Shown here: positions 23,620 to 34,227 of the stretch, piece by piece
Numbering within the stretch: position 1 is the stretch's first letter
How the letters are laid out: every line of letters begins with the position of its first letter
Translations under genes and position numbers: made by a program
From: Nodosilinea sp. E11
GTDB taxonomy: Bacteria > Cyanobacteriota > Cyanobacteriia > Phormidesmidales > Phormidesmidaceae
Direction: 5' to 3'
Length of the DNA: 64,000 bases
NCBI RefSeq assembly: GCF_032813545.1
Contig: NZ_CP136520.1
Span: 3,094,001 to 3,158,000 of the forward strand
Notes under the pieces: generated by a model
The model's input: the letters and a program-made list of their open reading frames with translations, nothing else
Told to the model about the DNA's origin: nothing
Databases searched by the model: none

Positions 23620-26600
23620 CTATTCAACCTTTTTGGGCACCATGTTTTCGCCGTTGAGCATGCGTTTAGCCGCATCCAGCAGCATTTCCTCTAGATAAGG
23701 CTTAGTAAAGTAGCCCTTGGCCCCTAGATCTACGGCCATCTGCCGGTGGCGATCGGCCCCCCGTGAAGTCAGCATTGCCGTAGGAATTTGGCTGAGAGCA
23801 CTGTCTTTCTGCATACGAGAGAGCAGTTCCAGGCCATCCATACGGGGCATTTCGATGTCGCAGAAGACTAGGTCGCAGGGTAGGCCAGAGCGCAGTTTTT
23901 CCCAGGCTTCCTGACCGTCGCGGGCCTGCTCGACTCGGTAGCCGACTTTGTTGAAGCTCATCGACAGCAGCTCGCGCACCGTAATTGAGTCGTCTACGAT
24001 CAGGACTGTTGGGTCAGTGTGAGCTACGACCTCAATGGGTTCCTCATCGACCGTCTGAGCCCACAGCGAAGTAGACGCGTCACGGCGCAGACGACCGCTA
24101 GCCAGGTCAATGAGCTCTAGCACATCGGCAATGGGCATGACGCGTCCGTCCCCAAGCACCGTCGCACCCGCGATGCCAATGGGCTTGGGCACCGGCCCTT
24201 CTAACTGTTTAATTACAATCTCCTGTTCACCAATTACCTGGTCAACCTGGAGGGCAATAAAGGTACTGGCGCTGCGCAGCACCACCATCGACACCACATC
24301 TTCGTCCTGGGGACCGCCGTAGACCCGACCCCGGCCCAGACTGCGGTTAAAGCGTAGCAGCTCACTCAGCGGACGGAAGGGCAGCAGGGTATCGCGCCAA
24401 AGAATGCAGGCATGGCCCTGGTCATCGGTTTGAATGCGCTCTTTGGGCACGTCGAACATGTCTTCGACCCCGTCCATCGGGAAGGCGATGCGGGCCTGGT
24501 TGTTGACACAGCTAAGCGCTTTGGTAATGCTGAGGGTAAGGGGCAGTCGAATGGTGAAGCTGGTGCCCTTGCCCACCTCAGACTCGATGGTGATCGAGCC
24601 GCGAATGTCGGATAGGGCAGTGCGCACCACGTCCATGCCCACGCCACGCCCCGAGAAGTCATCGGCCTGGTCGCGGGTGCTAAAGCCCGGCAAGAACAGT
24701 AGATCGTAGACCTCGATCTCGGTCATGGTCTGGGCTTCGGCGGGGGTGATCACCCCCTGCTTGAGTGCTTTGGCCTTAACCACTGCCGGATTAATACCGC
24801 CGCCGTTGTCGGCGATGTAGATCACGGTTTGGTTGCCTTGATAGAAAGCCCGCACCGTAATAATGCCTTCCCTCGGTTTGCCCGTGGCCATGCGCTCTTC
24901 CGGTGTCTCAATGCCGTGGGTAATGGCGTTGTTAACCAGGTGGGTCATCGGGTCGTAGAGGCGCTCCAGAATCATTTTGTCGATTAGGGTGTCGCGCCCT
25001 TCGACCACCAGCTGGGCCTCTTTGCCGCACTTGAGCGAAATGTCGCGCACAGCGCGGGGCAGGCGATCGGCGGTTTGGCCAAAGGGCACCATGCGCGCCT
25101 TGTTGAGCCCCTCCTGAAGCTGGGTGGTGACCTGACGAAACTGGCGGGCAATTTGGTCGGTAGAGTCGATGGTGAACTCAATGTCTGACGAGGCCTCCCG
25201 CACCCGGACGATTAACTCGATCATTTCCTGGGAGAGGGTGTGAAACCCGGTGAAGCGATCCATCTCTAGGGCGTCGAAGGTGGCTCCGGTGGCGTGGCTG
25301 CCGCCCCCCCGGTCAGAGGATGAAACCCCTAGGGCAAAGGCTTGACGGTTGGCAATTAAAGAGCTTTCCAGCAGCGATCGCTCGTAGAGGTCGCGCATCC
25401 GCTGGCCCACATCGTTGAGCTGTGACACCTGGTGTAGCAGGTTGTCGAGAAACTGCCGCAGACGCTCCTGGTCTTGCTCTAGGGAGTTGCGATTGACGAC
25501 CAGTTCTCCCACCAGGTTGCTGAGGTTGTCGAGGTGGCCTACCGAAACCCGCATGGTTTGGTCGTTGGTATTGGTCGCCCGCCGGGGCGATCGCCGAGAG
25601 GTCTGCCCCGTCGCCCGCCGCGACCCAAGTGATGGAGCTGACCCGCCTAGCTGGTCAGCTTCTTCCAAGAGCTTTTCCAAATCACCAAATTCATCGTCAC
25701 CGACTGGAGCGATCGCGCTATCCTCGGGCGGCCTCGGGGGTGAGGTGCGGCTTCTCATCCGCTCAGCGCTCAGATCGCTGCTACTGGAGAACCCTTCCCC
25801 CAGCAGCGCCTCTAGGTCGTCAAAGTCATCGTCGTCCAGTGCTTGAGAGGCAGATGCAAGTCCATGACTAGCTCCGTTTTCGAGATTATTTTGCTTGTCC
25901 TTAGCTACCTCCGGCACTGCTGGAGCTTCGTCCTCGGAACCCTCCATCAGAGGATCTAGAGTAAAACTGTCTGCCTGGTTTGCATCATCAGTTCCAGCCC
26001 CATCGAGCAAGCTGTCCAAGTCATCGAAACCAGCGTCATCAAAGTCACTGTCATCCTCCCAGAAGCTACTGCCATCGGCAGCGGTGACATCAGCCGTAGG
26101 AGTACCAAGGTCGTCTCCCCAATCCTCTACCGGAGCATCGAAACTAACATCTGCCTGGGCTTCAGACCTCTCAGGGGGATCGGCTGACTCCAGCGTTTGT
26201 TCTACCGAACTGTTTCCTAGAATCAATTCCCCAAAGGGGTCGTCCTCTAAAGGATCTGTTGCTGCGAAAAAGTTGCCAGTCGCTTCACCAAAAGCACTAG
26301 CACTCTCCGCTAGATCGGGATCTAGGGTATTGGAGGACGTCAAACTGTCTGCGAATAAGCCATGATCGGCCCCAACGGCAGGACCATCTGAGCTATCGGG
26401 GGCGAGCTCAAGGGTGAGTTCGGGCATGGCTTGGGCGTCATCATTGGCAAAAAAGTCGCCCTCAAAGTCGCCCTCGCCCTCAACGTCGTTCTCCTGAAGC
26501 GATGCAAAGAATCCATCCAGCTCGTCTGCGGTGACGGCATTGGTGGTCGCGGTGTCGGCCTCACTCAGATTAAAGAAATCATCGCCTTCGGGCACTGTAG

Positions 26601-28176
26601 GCCTCTCTGCCGAAGCCACAGGTAGCGGCTGATCGACAAGAAAATCAGCCAAGGGATCCGTAGTGACTTCAGCTTTTGCCTCTGCCCACGGTGCTGGCGC
26701 GTCAGCCATTAGCTCTGTCAAGGGAGCGGAGGGGGTGGCTGGGGTATGAGGGCGATCGCCCCCGCTCGTCATCTCCAGCTCCAAGTCGAGATCGTCAGCC
26801 GGTGCCGACGGTGGCCCAGCATCTAAATCGTAACCAAACAGACTGGCCATATCATCGCTGGCCTGGGCATCAGAATTGCCATCGTCACCATCGGCAGCCA
26901 GTAAATCGGCAAACTCTGCGTCTAAGTCTTCAGGTGTGTCGGCGTCATCGAGATCTAAATCATTCAGGGATACGTCAGAGAGGTCGTCTTCCCAAATACC
27001 ATCTAGACCGTCAGTCACTCCTTCAAACAGATCAGCTAGGCTATTGAGCTCGGCGGCTCCCACTTCTGGCCCTATGCTGCCAATCGACCGCTGGGGCACA
27101 GTCGGTTCAGTCGGTAAAGGTTCGTCTAACTGGCCAAATACCGACTCTAGGCTAGTATCAGTGATATTGTCGCTATCGACTAAATCTAGCTGTTCTAGCC
27201 AGCTGTCGGCATTGGTCAAGGCCAGGTCGTCAACCCCACCCTCTTCTGCGGACGCAAAGAGATCGGCTAGATCGGTTTCTCCAGAGTCATCGTTAAGGGC
27301 CTCGGCCAGCAGCGCGTCAAGGGCAGAGTCGTCGCTAATGGGTGGGGCAACGGGGATGGGTAGCAGGTCTTGCAGAGTGGTAGACGCACTAACCTGGCTG
27401 GTGGCCCCAGCCAGCACTTGGTCTTGGGCCTGCTTCAGGTCTCTAATGACTACCGGGGCTAGGGTACGGTAGGTTTGCTGCGAGTTTGTAATTGCCCCTT
27501 CAACAACCTGGGTTAGGGCACACCATGCATTCAGCTCAAACTGTTCGCCAATGCTGTGCAGGCGGTGACAGATCCGTCTCAACTCCTGACGGGAACTGCC
27601 ATTGTCGGGTTGCTTAAAGGCAGCCAGCATATCCCGCAGCAGTGCGGGAATATCACTGCGAAATACCAGCTGAAGGGCGCTGGTTTCGGGGTGGGGCGTG
27701 ACCACTGCCGGACGAGGCGGAGCGACCGGAGCAACCGGAGCGGTGGCTGGAGCTGCGGCTACTAACGCGTCGATATGGGCTTCGGCCTGGGCAAAAATAG
27801 GCTCTAGGGGAGCCATGATCTCTTGAGCCTGGTCGTTGGTCAGGCCAAAGGGGCTTTGCAACTGCTCTAGCTGCTCTTGCAGCCCGTCAAAAATTTGCAG
27901 CAGCATGGTCTCCAAGTCGCGATCGGGGCGCATGGGCGACTCTTTCATCACTTTGAAAAAGTCTTCCATGCGGTGGCTGGTGCGCTGAATGCTGTTCAGC
28001 CCCAGCATGGCCGCTCCCCCTTTCACCGAGTGGGCCGCCCGAAACACCTCATTCATCATCTCGGGGTCGTCGACGGTAGCCGCCAGGTTCAATAACCCCT
28101 GCTCGATGGTGTTGAGATGATCCTTGGCTTCTTCGATGAAGTACCCCAAGATTCGTTTTTGATCTTCAGGCGACAT
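23620..28176 (-). CDS. hmpE: CheA-type hybrid histidine kinase HmpE (PilL-like)
   Basis: 1518 residues. An Hpt domain at 1-110 has the phosphoacceptor His49 in AAHSVKGG. Residues ~275-850 are a very long acidic, low-complexity linker (LDDADTPEDLDAEFADLLAA and the like). The dimerisation helices start near 870 (MRVSVGHLDNLSNLVGELVV). The HATPase domain shows NNAITHG, ADNGGGI and GRGVGMDVV. A CheW-like domain follows, and a C-terminal receiver at ~1385-1510 has VFCDIEMPRMDG and TKPY. It phosphorylates the HmpB/HmpA receivers and controls type IV pilus motility, as shown for the Nostoc hmp locus and Synechocystis pil genes. It is the last gene of the five-gene operon, 61 bases after hmpD, with AGGGGAA as ribosome binding site. 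The linker is far longer than in most CheA proteins. Confidence 0.93.
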   Translation of the reverse strand: MSPEDQKRILGYFIEEAKDHLNTIEQGLLNLAATVDDPEMMNEVFRAAHSVKGGAAMLGLNSIQRTSHRMEDFFKVMKESPMRPDRDLETMLLQIFDGLQEQLEQLQSPFGLTNDQAQEIMAPLEPIFAQAEAHIDALVAAAPATAPVAPVAPPRPAVVTPHPETSALQLVFRSDIPALLRDMLAAFKQPDNGSSRQELRRICHRLHSIGEQFELNAWCALTQVVEGAITNSQQTYRTLAPVVIRDLKQAQDQVLAGATSQVSASTTLQDLLPIPVAPPISDDSALDALLAEALNDDSGETDLADLFASAEEGGVDDLALTNADSWLEQLDLVDSDNITDTSLESVFGQLDEPLPTEPTVPQRSIGSIGPEVGAAELNSLADLFEGVTDGLDGIWEDDLSDVSLNDLDLDDADTPEDLDAEFADLLAADGDDGNSDAQASDDMASLFGYDLDAGPPSAPADDLDLELEMTSGGDRPHTPATPSAPLTELMADAPAPWAEAKAEVTTDPLADFLVDQPLPVASAERPTVPEGDDFFNLSEADTATTNAVTADELDGFFASLQENDVEGEGDFEGDFFANDDAQAMPELTLELAPDSSDGPAVGADHGLFADSLTSSNTLDPDLAESASAFGEATGNFFAATDPLEDDPFGELILGNSSVEQTLESADPPERSEAQADVSFDAPVEDWGDDLGTPTADVTAADGSSFWEDDSDFDDAGFDDLDSLLDGAGTDDANQADSFTLDPLMEGSEDEAPAVPEVAKDKQNNLENGASHGLASASQALDDDDFDDLEALLGEGFSSSSDLSAERMRSRTSPPRPPEDSAIAPVGDDEFGDLEKLLEEADQLGGSAPSLGSRRATGQTSRRSPRRATNTNDQTMRVSVGHLDNLSNLVGELVVNRNSLEQDQERLRQFLDNLLHQVSQLNDVGQRMRDLYERSLLESSLIANRQAFALGVSSSDRGGGSHATGATFDALEMDRFTGFHTLSQEMIELIVRVREASSDIEFTIDSTDQIARQFRQVTTQLQEGLNKARMVPFGQTADRLPRAVRDISLKCGKEAQLVVEGRDTLIDKMILERLYDPMTHLVNNAITHGIETPEERMATGKPREGIITVRAFYQGNQTVIYIADNGGGINPAVVKAKALKQGVITPAEAQTMTEIEVYDLLFLPGFSTRDQADDFSGRGVGMDVVRTALSDIRGSITIESEVGKGTSFTIRLPLTLSITKALSCVNNQARIAFPMDGVEDMFDVPKERIQTDDQGHACILWRDTLLPFRPLSELLRFNRSLGRGRVYGGPQDEDVVSMVVLRSASTFIALQVDQVIGEQEIVIKQLEGPVPKPIGIAGATVLGDGRVMPIADVLELIDLASGRLRRDASTSLWAQTVDEEPIEVVAHTDPTVLIVDDSITVRELLSMSFNKVGYRVEQARDGQEAWEKLRSGLPCDLVFCDIEMPRMDGLELLSRMQKDSALSQIPTAMLTSRGADRHRQMAVDLGAKGYFTKPYLEEMLLDAAKRMLNGENMVPKKVE

Positions 28177-28237
28177 GACGATTCCCCTCTGAACACTTTT
28201 CTACCGTGACCAGTTCACTCCCGTTTGCTAACTCCAC

Positions 28238-30862
28238 CTAGTTATCTTTGTTCACCTTAAAGCGCTCCACTGATGTGAGTAGGTCGCGAGCCACTCCTAC
28301 TAGGTTTTGCAGTGACCCCGACACCCGTTGGGCCTCCTGGGAGGTTTCCTGAGCGGTGAGTTCTACCGATTGCATCACCTGGGCCACCGCGCGTGACGTC
28401 TCGGTTTGTTCCACGGTATCAGCGGTGATCGATCGCACCAGCACGTCAATGCGGTTTGACACTTGAATAATGTCTTCGAGCGATCGCTTCGCCTGTTCCG
28501 CCAGGCGGGTGCCTTCAATCACCTGCTGCGTGCCCTCTTCCATCGCGGTCATGACCCCGCCCGTCTCACTTTGAATTTGCAGCACAATCTGCTCAATTTC
28601 CTTCGAGGCCTTCGCGGCTCGGTCAGCTAGTTGCCGCACTTCGTCCGCCACGATGGCAAAGCCTCGCCCTGCTTCCCCAGCTCGGGCTGCCTCAATACTG
28701 GCGTTGAGGGCCAACAGGTTCGTACGGGAAGCAATCTGTGAAATCAACGCCACAATTTTAGAAATCTCTTGGGACGACTCCGCCAGACGCTTCACCTTGC
28801 GGGTCGTTTCCGCCACCGTTTCGCGAATCTCTAGAATCCCCGCCACTGTGCGCTCTACCGACTCGCCGCCCTTGAGCGCCGTAGACGATGCCGTCCGCGC
28901 CACTTCCTCTGCCTCGCGAGCGCTCTCGGCCACCCGCTGAATCGAGTCGGTCATCACCTGTACCGAGTTCAGCGTCACTGCTAATTCCTCGGCCTGGCGC
29001 AAGGCGTCTGCCGATAGGCTGCGGGCAAAAATCTCGTTTTCGGTAGAGCCTTTGCTGACCTGGCGAGCGGCCACACTCACCTGTTCTACAATTTCCCGCA
29101 GGTTTTGAATGGTGAGGTTGAACGAGTCGGCGACAGCCCCCAGCACGTCGGCGGTGACCTCCGCCTGTACGGTTAGGTCGCCTCGTGCCGCGCCCTCTAC
29201 GTCATCTAGCAGGCGAATAACCTGGCGCTGTAAGTCTTCTTTGGCCTGCTCCTGCTCTTGGGCTTTGCGCTGGGCCTCACTGGTGGTGGTTAAAATCACC
29301 CGCGACATTTTGTTAAAGCTGCTGGCCAGACGACCAAACTCATCTTCGGTGAAGACCGTGGCTCGGGCAGTCAAGTTGCCCTGAATGACGGTGTCAAACT
29401 GATGCTGTAGATCATCGACGCTCTTTTTCATCTGGCGGTTGGCCAGGTGGCTCGCTCCGAAGGCTGCGCCAAATCCAGCAACGCCACCGGCTAAAGCCAT
29501 GGCCGCGTGTACATCCTTAGGCATCGACTGACCCGGCCGCAGGGTAGAGGCGGCAAAGTTAATCACTCCGACCGCCAAGGCCGAAGCGACTCCAGCGGCG
29601 ATCGCCACGATAATTTCTTTATGGGGCAAAGGAGCATTGTCTAAAAAGCCCAGCCAGTCTTGCTCAGCCGACACCGCCTCTACCTCATGACTGTCGCCCT
29701 GGGTAAAGACCGGCAGGCTATCGGTAGCCCCGGCAATACTAAAGATATCGTCATCGCTAATCGCCGCCTGATCGCCCATATCACTCAGGTCAAAGGCTGA
29801 AGTGCCGTTGCTGTAACCGCCGTTATCATCGGTAGAACTAAGGCCTGAAGTACCCACGGACGGGGTAGTAAAGCCGGCGGAGCTATCTGACAGCTCAAAG
29901 TCAGGCAAGTTACCAAGATCGTCAAAATCGCTAAATTCGTCTAGAAAATCGACGTTGCTGCTGGGCTGGACACTGTCGTCTAGCTCTAGCGCCGATGGGT
30001 AGCCATTTTCGGCGTAGGCGTCGTAGTCGGCGATACTATCGCTGGCGGTATCCAAATCATCGGTCAGTAGATCGGGCTCAGGGGCAAAGACGGTCATATC
30101 GTCGCCACCATCGTCGGCTGGGGGCCAGTCTTGATCAAACGACTGGGAGGCTAGGCCGCCGCCATAGAGGTCCTCGCCATGGAGGACTGTCCCGCCAAAG
30201 GGGTCATCACTATCATCGACAATTTCTAAGGAGTCAAAGGGGGGATCGTCATCGAAGGTGATGTCGCTAAGGCCGTTTTGTCCGGCTGCCCAGCGATTGT
30301 TCTGCGCCGCGTCGCTCCCAAAGTTATCCTCTGTGCCTATACCTGGTGTGCCGAAGGGGTCACGAGAACTGCTAGAAAAGGGATCGGCTAGACCCGCGCC
30401 AGTTTCGGCGATGGAGGCAGGAAAATCGTCCTCTAGGCTGAAGTCGTCCAGCTCGAGATGGCTGTCTGATAGGTCGGCGTCGCTCATTGGCCCAAGACCA
30501 CTTTCTAAATCCATCGACAGCGAAGTACCCGCGTCGAAGAAGGTTTCTCCTGCATCAGTTTCGTAGTCTACGGCTGAGCCATTGGCTGCGAACTGGTTGG
30601 CATAATCAAGCCCATTGCTGGCATAGTCAACGTACTCCGGCTCGGAGGTGAGGTCGAGCACCGCGCTGTATTGAGCCGCTGCCACCTCGTACTGCTGCAA
30701 GCCATAGCAGTAGATGTGGCCTCGCAGCAGCAGCACACTGGGGTCTTCGGGGTAATCGGTAGCGAGCTGATCGATAACCGCCGCGGCCTCTGGATAGTTG
30801 CCCTGTACGTAGGCTCGTTCTGCTTTTTGATAGGCTTGAGAGTAATCGATGCCTGAAGCCAT
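28238..30862 (-). CDS. hmpD: Methyl-accepting chemotaxis protein HmpD (PilJ-like)
   Basis: 874 residues from the ATG at 30862, which has AGGAGAA upstream; the frame's earlier Met is not preceded by one. Residues 1-95 are TPR-like ([20 protein letters not shown]...). Residues ~95-410 are an Asp/Ser-rich acidic linker. Two hydrophobic segments follow at about 420-480 ([40 protein letters not shown]). HAMP-like helices occupy 490-600. The signalling domain occupies 600-870 with the conserved tip [20 protein letters not shown] that binds CheA and CheW. There is no periplasmic ligand-binding domain, so input probably comes through the TPR/acidic region or the membrane. It belongs to the motility operon between hmpC and hmpE. 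Confidence 0.92.
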   Translation of the reverse strand: MASGIDYSQAYQKAERAYVQGNYPEAAAVIDQLATDYPEDPSVLLLRGHIYCYGLQQYEVAAAQYSAVLDLTSEPEYVDYASNGLDYANQFAANGSAVDYETDAGETFFDAGTSLSMDLESGLGPMSDADLSDSHLELDDFSLEDDFPASIAETGAGLADPFSSSSRDPFGTPGIGTEDNFGSDAAQNNRWAAGQNGLSDITFDDDPPFDSLEIVDDSDDPFGGTVLHGEDLYGGGLASQSFDQDWPPADDGGDDMTVFAPEPDLLTDDLDTASDSIADYDAYAENGYPSALELDDSVQPSSNVDFLDEFSDFDDLGNLPDFELSDSSAGFTTPSVGTSGLSSTDDNGGYSNGTSAFDLSDMGDQAAISDDDIFSIAGATDSLPVFTQGDSHEVEAVSAEQDWLGFLDNAPLPHKEIIVAIAAGVASALAVGVINFAASTLRPGQSMPKDVHAAMALAGGVAGFGAAFGASHLANRQMKKSVDDLQHQFDTVIQGNLTARATVFTEDEFGRLASSFNKMSRVILTTTSEAQRKAQEQEQAKEDLQRQVIRLLDDVEGAARGDLTVQAEVTADVLGAVADSFNLTIQNLREIVEQVSVAARQVSKGSTENEIFARSLSADALRQAEELAVTLNSVQVMTDSIQRVAESAREAEEVARTASSTALKGGESVERTVAGILEIRETVAETTRKVKRLAESSQEISKIVALISQIASRTNLLALNASIEAARAGEAGRGFAIVADEVRQLADRAAKASKEIEQIVLQIQSETGGVMTAMEEGTQQVIEGTRLAEQAKRSLEDIIQVSNRIDVLVRSITADTVEQTETSRAVAQVMQSVELTAQETSQEAQRVSGSLQNLVGVARDLLTSVERFKVNKDN

Positions 30863-30914
30863 GGTCTTCTCCTGCCGGTGCAAGTGTCCTAAGGGGGTGA
30901 GGATGGGCTAGGCC

Positions 30915-31445
30915 CTAGGTGGCCCAGCGAGCTGAGCGAATGACAGCAACGTGGTCGAGCAACCTGAGAGTCTTATTCTCTTCGGCGTCAATGACCCATT
31001 CACCGCGCAAAAACGGGGCCATGGTGTCTGGGCTGCTGTCTGATGCCTGGGTTTTGTCAGGGTTGAGCCAGCGAGTGCCCACAATTCGGTTGACGGCCAA
31101 CCCTAACATAGTTCCCTGGTCTTCGATGGCAATGACCGAAATCTCTGGGCGATCGGTGTTCAGAATGGCAGAATAGCCGAGAAACTGACCCAGATCGGCC
31201 ACCCATACTACCCGCCCCTGCTCGTTGAGAGTACCCAGCAGCAGGTGGGAAACGTTAGGAATCGGTGTGATGCGATCGGGGGGTTGCTCAATAATGCGAC
31301 GAATGCCGGTGGCGGGTAGAGCAAACTCGTCTTCGGCTGTGACAAAAAAACGCAGAAATAATTCGCCGTCAGGTGTTTCCAGTTCTTGCAGCTCTGGATC
31401 TTGGTCTTGTCCGGTCTGGGTGAGAAAGTCAGGATTGCCTACCAT
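30915..31445 (-). CDS. hmpC: CheW-like coupling protein HmpC
   Basis: 176 residues consisting of one CheW domain (about 25-165): LFLRFFVTAEDEFALPATGI, then RIIEQPPDRITPIPNVSHLL, LGTLNEQGRVVWVADLGQFL and AVNRIVGTRW. It couples the receptor HmpD to the kinase HmpE. Its start lies 12 bases after the hmpB stop and its stop 52 bases before hmpD, a typical operon. Synechocystis calls the equivalent PilI. Confidence 0.93.
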   Translation of the reverse strand: MVGNPDFLTQTGQDQDPELQELETPDGELFLRFFVTAEDEFALPATGIRRIIEQPPDRITPIPNVSHLLLGTLNEQGRVVWVADLGQFLGYSAILNTDRPEISVIAIEDQGTMLGLAVNRIVGTRWLNPDKTQASDSSPDTMAPFLRGEWVIDAEENKTLRLLDHVAVIRSARWAT

Positions 31446-31457
31446 AGCCCTCTTAGA

Positions 31458-31823
31458 TTATCCCCTCAGTAATTGCTTGACCGTACCTACTAGCTCGGTC
31501 GGCTGAAACGGTTTGGCAATGTAAGCGTCTGCCCCCTGCTTCATACCCCAGTAGCGATCAAACTCTTCGCCCTTGGATGAACACATGACTATCGGCACGT
31601 TCTGGGTAGAGGGATCGGCTTTGATGCGACGGCAAAGCTCGTAGCCATTCATGCGGGGCATAACAATGTCAAGCACAACCATATCGGGGCGCTGGTTTTT
31701 CATCTGTTCTAGGGCTTCCATGCCATCGCTGGCGACGGTTACCGTCAGGCCAACCCCTCGCAGTAGCTTTGTAATCATTTCCCGCTGGGGAACGCTATCT
31801 TCTACCACCAGAACTGTACTCAT
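31458..31823 (-). CDS. hmpB: CheY-like response regulator HmpB (PilH-like)
   Basis: 121 residues from the ATG at 31823, giving MSTVLVVEDSVPQREMITKL, the normal start of the family; a longer frame from 31877 adds 18 residues. It is a single receiver domain with the acidic pocket Glu8-Asp9, the phosphorylation site Asp52 in VVLDIVMPRMNG, the conserved Ser in VMCSSKGEE and Lys in YIAKPFQ. There is no output domain, so it acts by protein contact or as a phosphate sink in the pilus motility pathway. It is the second gene of the operon, 243 bases downstream of hmpA; the gap may hold an internal promoter. Confidence 0.93.
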   Translation of the reverse strand: MSTVLVVEDSVPQREMITKLLRGVGLTVTVASDGMEALEQMKNQRPDMVVLDIVMPRMNGYELCRRIKADPSTQNVPIVMCSSKGEEFDRYWGMKQGADAYIAKPFQPTELVGTVKQLLRG

Positions 31824-32066
31824 AGGTTGATTTAAGAAGGCCTGCTCAATGGCCAGAGACGTACCGGCAGATAGCATCGCTAGGGGTTAGAGGTGCAAAT
31901 TGTCTGTCTTTCTAGGGACAGTGACTGCCACGCAAAGTCCTGTGACTCTAACGTACCCTCAAACGCAAACTCTGCCGTAGGTTGAGACAAATTAACCAAC
32001 CTGATTGTTTAGATTATGGCGAATCTTATCGAAATTGATCCAAAACCGTTTCTAATCTAAGGAATG

Positions 32067-33338
32067 TTACCGAGGCAGGGAGGCTTCACTGAAGTCAATG
32101 TCAAACTCATCTTCGATGGCTTCAGCCAGTAGCGTGTCGGGGCGGGGGCGGTTGCGATCGCCCGGGCCAACATATTTCTCAACTAGGGCCAGTAGTTCGC
32201 CAGAGCCAAAGGGTTTGGTAAGGTAGTCAGTCGCTCCTACCATTCTGGCCTTGACTCGGTCTAAAAATCCGTCTTTGCCCGTCAGCATGACAATCGGGGT
32301 CTGCCGAAAGGCACTGGAGTGCCGCAGCATAGCGCACAGCTCGTAACCATCCAGCTCGGGCATGGTAATGTCGCAGAGAATCAGGTTGGGCTGGAGCTGA
32401 AACAACAGCCCCAGAGCCTTAAGCGGGTTGCCAATGGAGGTGGCTTCGTAGCCCTGGCCATCCAAAATTTTCTCTACCGACTGGCGCACAGTGGTGCTGT
32501 CATCGACACAGACAATTCGGGGTAAACGGTTTGGATCGGGGCGTTGGCTGTTTAGGGCCGGGCTTGCCTCCGTTGAGTTGTATACGAGGCTAATCTGACC
32601 CTGTTGAATGGCGGGTACCAGGCTGCGAGCCACGCTCAGCAGATCGCGACTCAGATAGCGAGCAATTCGCCGAATTGACGTTTTGCCGTCCATCCAGGTG
32701 ACCATACGGCGGTAGACCTGATCAGATACACTGGCGCGAAAAGCCTCAGGCGCTAGCAGCACCGGGCATTGGTCGGGAGATTGCAGGTGAGGGTGCAGCT
32801 GATGCCAGGTTTGAATTTGCTGGGTTAGCCCAGCCACCAAGTTACTAATCGTGTGAGTCATCAGCTGAGGACTGAGGGCTGAGCTGAGCTGAAAGACAAA
32901 GGCCCCATGGTGTAGGCTCAGCAAGTCGAATAGGGTTTCGTGAACCATATGGCTGAGAATGGTTCGCCCTTGGTCGGGGGTGATGACGTGTTGCTCTAGC
33001 AAAGCCCACAGGGTGCCGTATTCGAGAGAGTTAAAGGCGGCGATCGCAGCAGTAGTCGTGGGATCAGGCAATGCCTTATCAATGCCGTAGCGGTGTAAAT
33101 GGTCCCGTAGGCGATCGAGTTTGTTGTCGGTGGTGCCAGCATAAACAAGCTGACCGTTGGCCAAAAACACAATCCAAGACGGGGGATCACTCACCATCAA
33201 AGCGCCGTCAAAGGGCTGTCCGAGGGGCTGATTGCTATTGCTGCCGTAGCTCTCCAAGTAAAGCTCGCCAGTGCGCTGCCCCAGTTCGATGAGCTGCAAG
33301 ATGCTGCGAATATCAATTTCTGACAAATAACCCTGCAT
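32067..33338 (-). CDS. hmpA: PatA-like response regulator HmpA (PATAN-REC)
   Basis: 423 residues from the ATG at 33338 (MQGYLSEIDIRSILQLIELG), the usual PATAN start; an in-frame ATG at 33365 would add nine residues. Residues 1-~260 are the PATAN/DUF4388-like domain, including SWIVFLANGQLVYAG. A receiver occupies ~285-400 with IVCVDDSTTVRQ, the phosphoacceptor Asp in ILCDITMPELDG and Lys in YLTKPFGSG. PATAN-REC proteins of the PatA, PixG and PilG/HmpA type influence pilus placement or phototaxis direction. It heads the five-gene operon. The tail is acidic (EDEFDIDFSEA). Confidence 0.92.
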   Translation of the reverse strand: MQGYLSEIDIRSILQLIELGQRTGELYLESYGSNSNQPLGQPFDGALMVSDPPSWIVFLANGQLVYAGTTDNKLDRLRDHLHRYGIDKALPDPTTTAAIAAFNSLEYGTLWALLEQHVITPDQGRTILSHMVHETLFDLLSLHHGAFVFQLSSALSPQLMTHTISNLVAGLTQQIQTWHQLHPHLQSPDQCPVLLAPEAFRASVSDQVYRRMVTWMDGKTSIRRIARYLSRDLLSVARSLVPAIQQGQISLVYNSTEASPALNSQRPDPNRLPRIVCVDDSTTVRQSVEKILDGQGYEATSIGNPLKALGLLFQLQPNLILCDITMPELDGYELCAMLRHSSAFRQTPIVMLTGKDGFLDRVKARMVGATDYLTKPFGSGELLALVEKYVGPGDRNRPRPDTLLAEAIEDEFDIDFSEASLPR

Positions 33339-34227
33339 GAAGCAACCCAAGGATGGGAACAACACCTGATTAACCAGGCATGGCGGAAAAACGCCAGCTT
33401 GGCTCAGAATGCCCTAACTAGAAACTTAATCCTACCCCTTTGTCTAATGAGCTTCACACATGCCCCTGTCATGGGCGGCCGGCCTGACCCTTGAAGCTAC
33501 GGGGGCTAGGGCTTTAATCCTTTGCATCTGCTCCCAGTATAAAGCGCACAATTGATGATTTTTGGGCCAAGGCGCTATCACCGCCTGCTCGACCTTAGGG
33601 CTGCTTGGGCACTATCAAGATTAAGTGTAGCGGCGTGCCGCTGCGAAGGCTCTAGGGTTAAGCCATGGCTACCCCCAAAACTGCCGCTGTCCCATAAAAA
33701 TTAGCTAAGATGCCAAATAGCTTTGGCAGCAAAACTAAACATACAATTGGGGGCAATGGCTTGAAATAGTCAACTGTTGGCAGTAGTCGCGCAAGGGGTA
33801 GCAGCGTAATTGCCTGGGGGTATTCATTAGCACTTTGTATAGCCCTGTGCCCTGATCGCTTGGCACAACTCAACTCCTTCATATGGAAGGTGGGCTAAGA
33901 AGGCGTCAGAAACCCTAGTTTAAGACTAGGATAGGCAGTAGATTAGTGTGTGAGCTCAGTCCTTGAGATTCAAGCTCTGGCCCCTTGAGAGTTGGTAGCT
34001 TGTCATCTAGGGCACATTTGTTAGGTCCTTAAATGGTTTAAGTAATCTAGCCAGTGAGCTGATCTACAGCGCCTAGCCTGTCGGGCGAAACATCATTTAA
34101 AAATGAGGTCAAGCGACTTTCTCTTGCTCGTGCCTTATTCATCTTGTTGACCGCTGACCCCGCTAACTTCACTCTCTAGCCGTTTTAACCCCTAAAGTTG
34201 ACCTTCTAAGCCACGAGGACCACCAGC
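33339..34227. promoter_or_regulatory. 889-base divergent region between hmpA and hmpF
   Basis: No convincing gene. A hairpin CCTAG/CTAGG at 33914-33930 and a palindromic GCGGCGTGCCGCTGC at about 33631-33645 are visible, and base composition is ordinary. The length suggests long leaders for one or both transcripts and a shared regulatory region for the motility module. A 74-codon minus-strand frame at 33658-33882 lacks a ribosome binding site and is not called. Confidence 0.4.

Noticed and set aside
33658-33882. 74-codon minus-strand frame in the hmpA-hmpF gap
   Set aside because: No ribosome binding site, no recognisable domain, and composition unlike neighbouring proteins.
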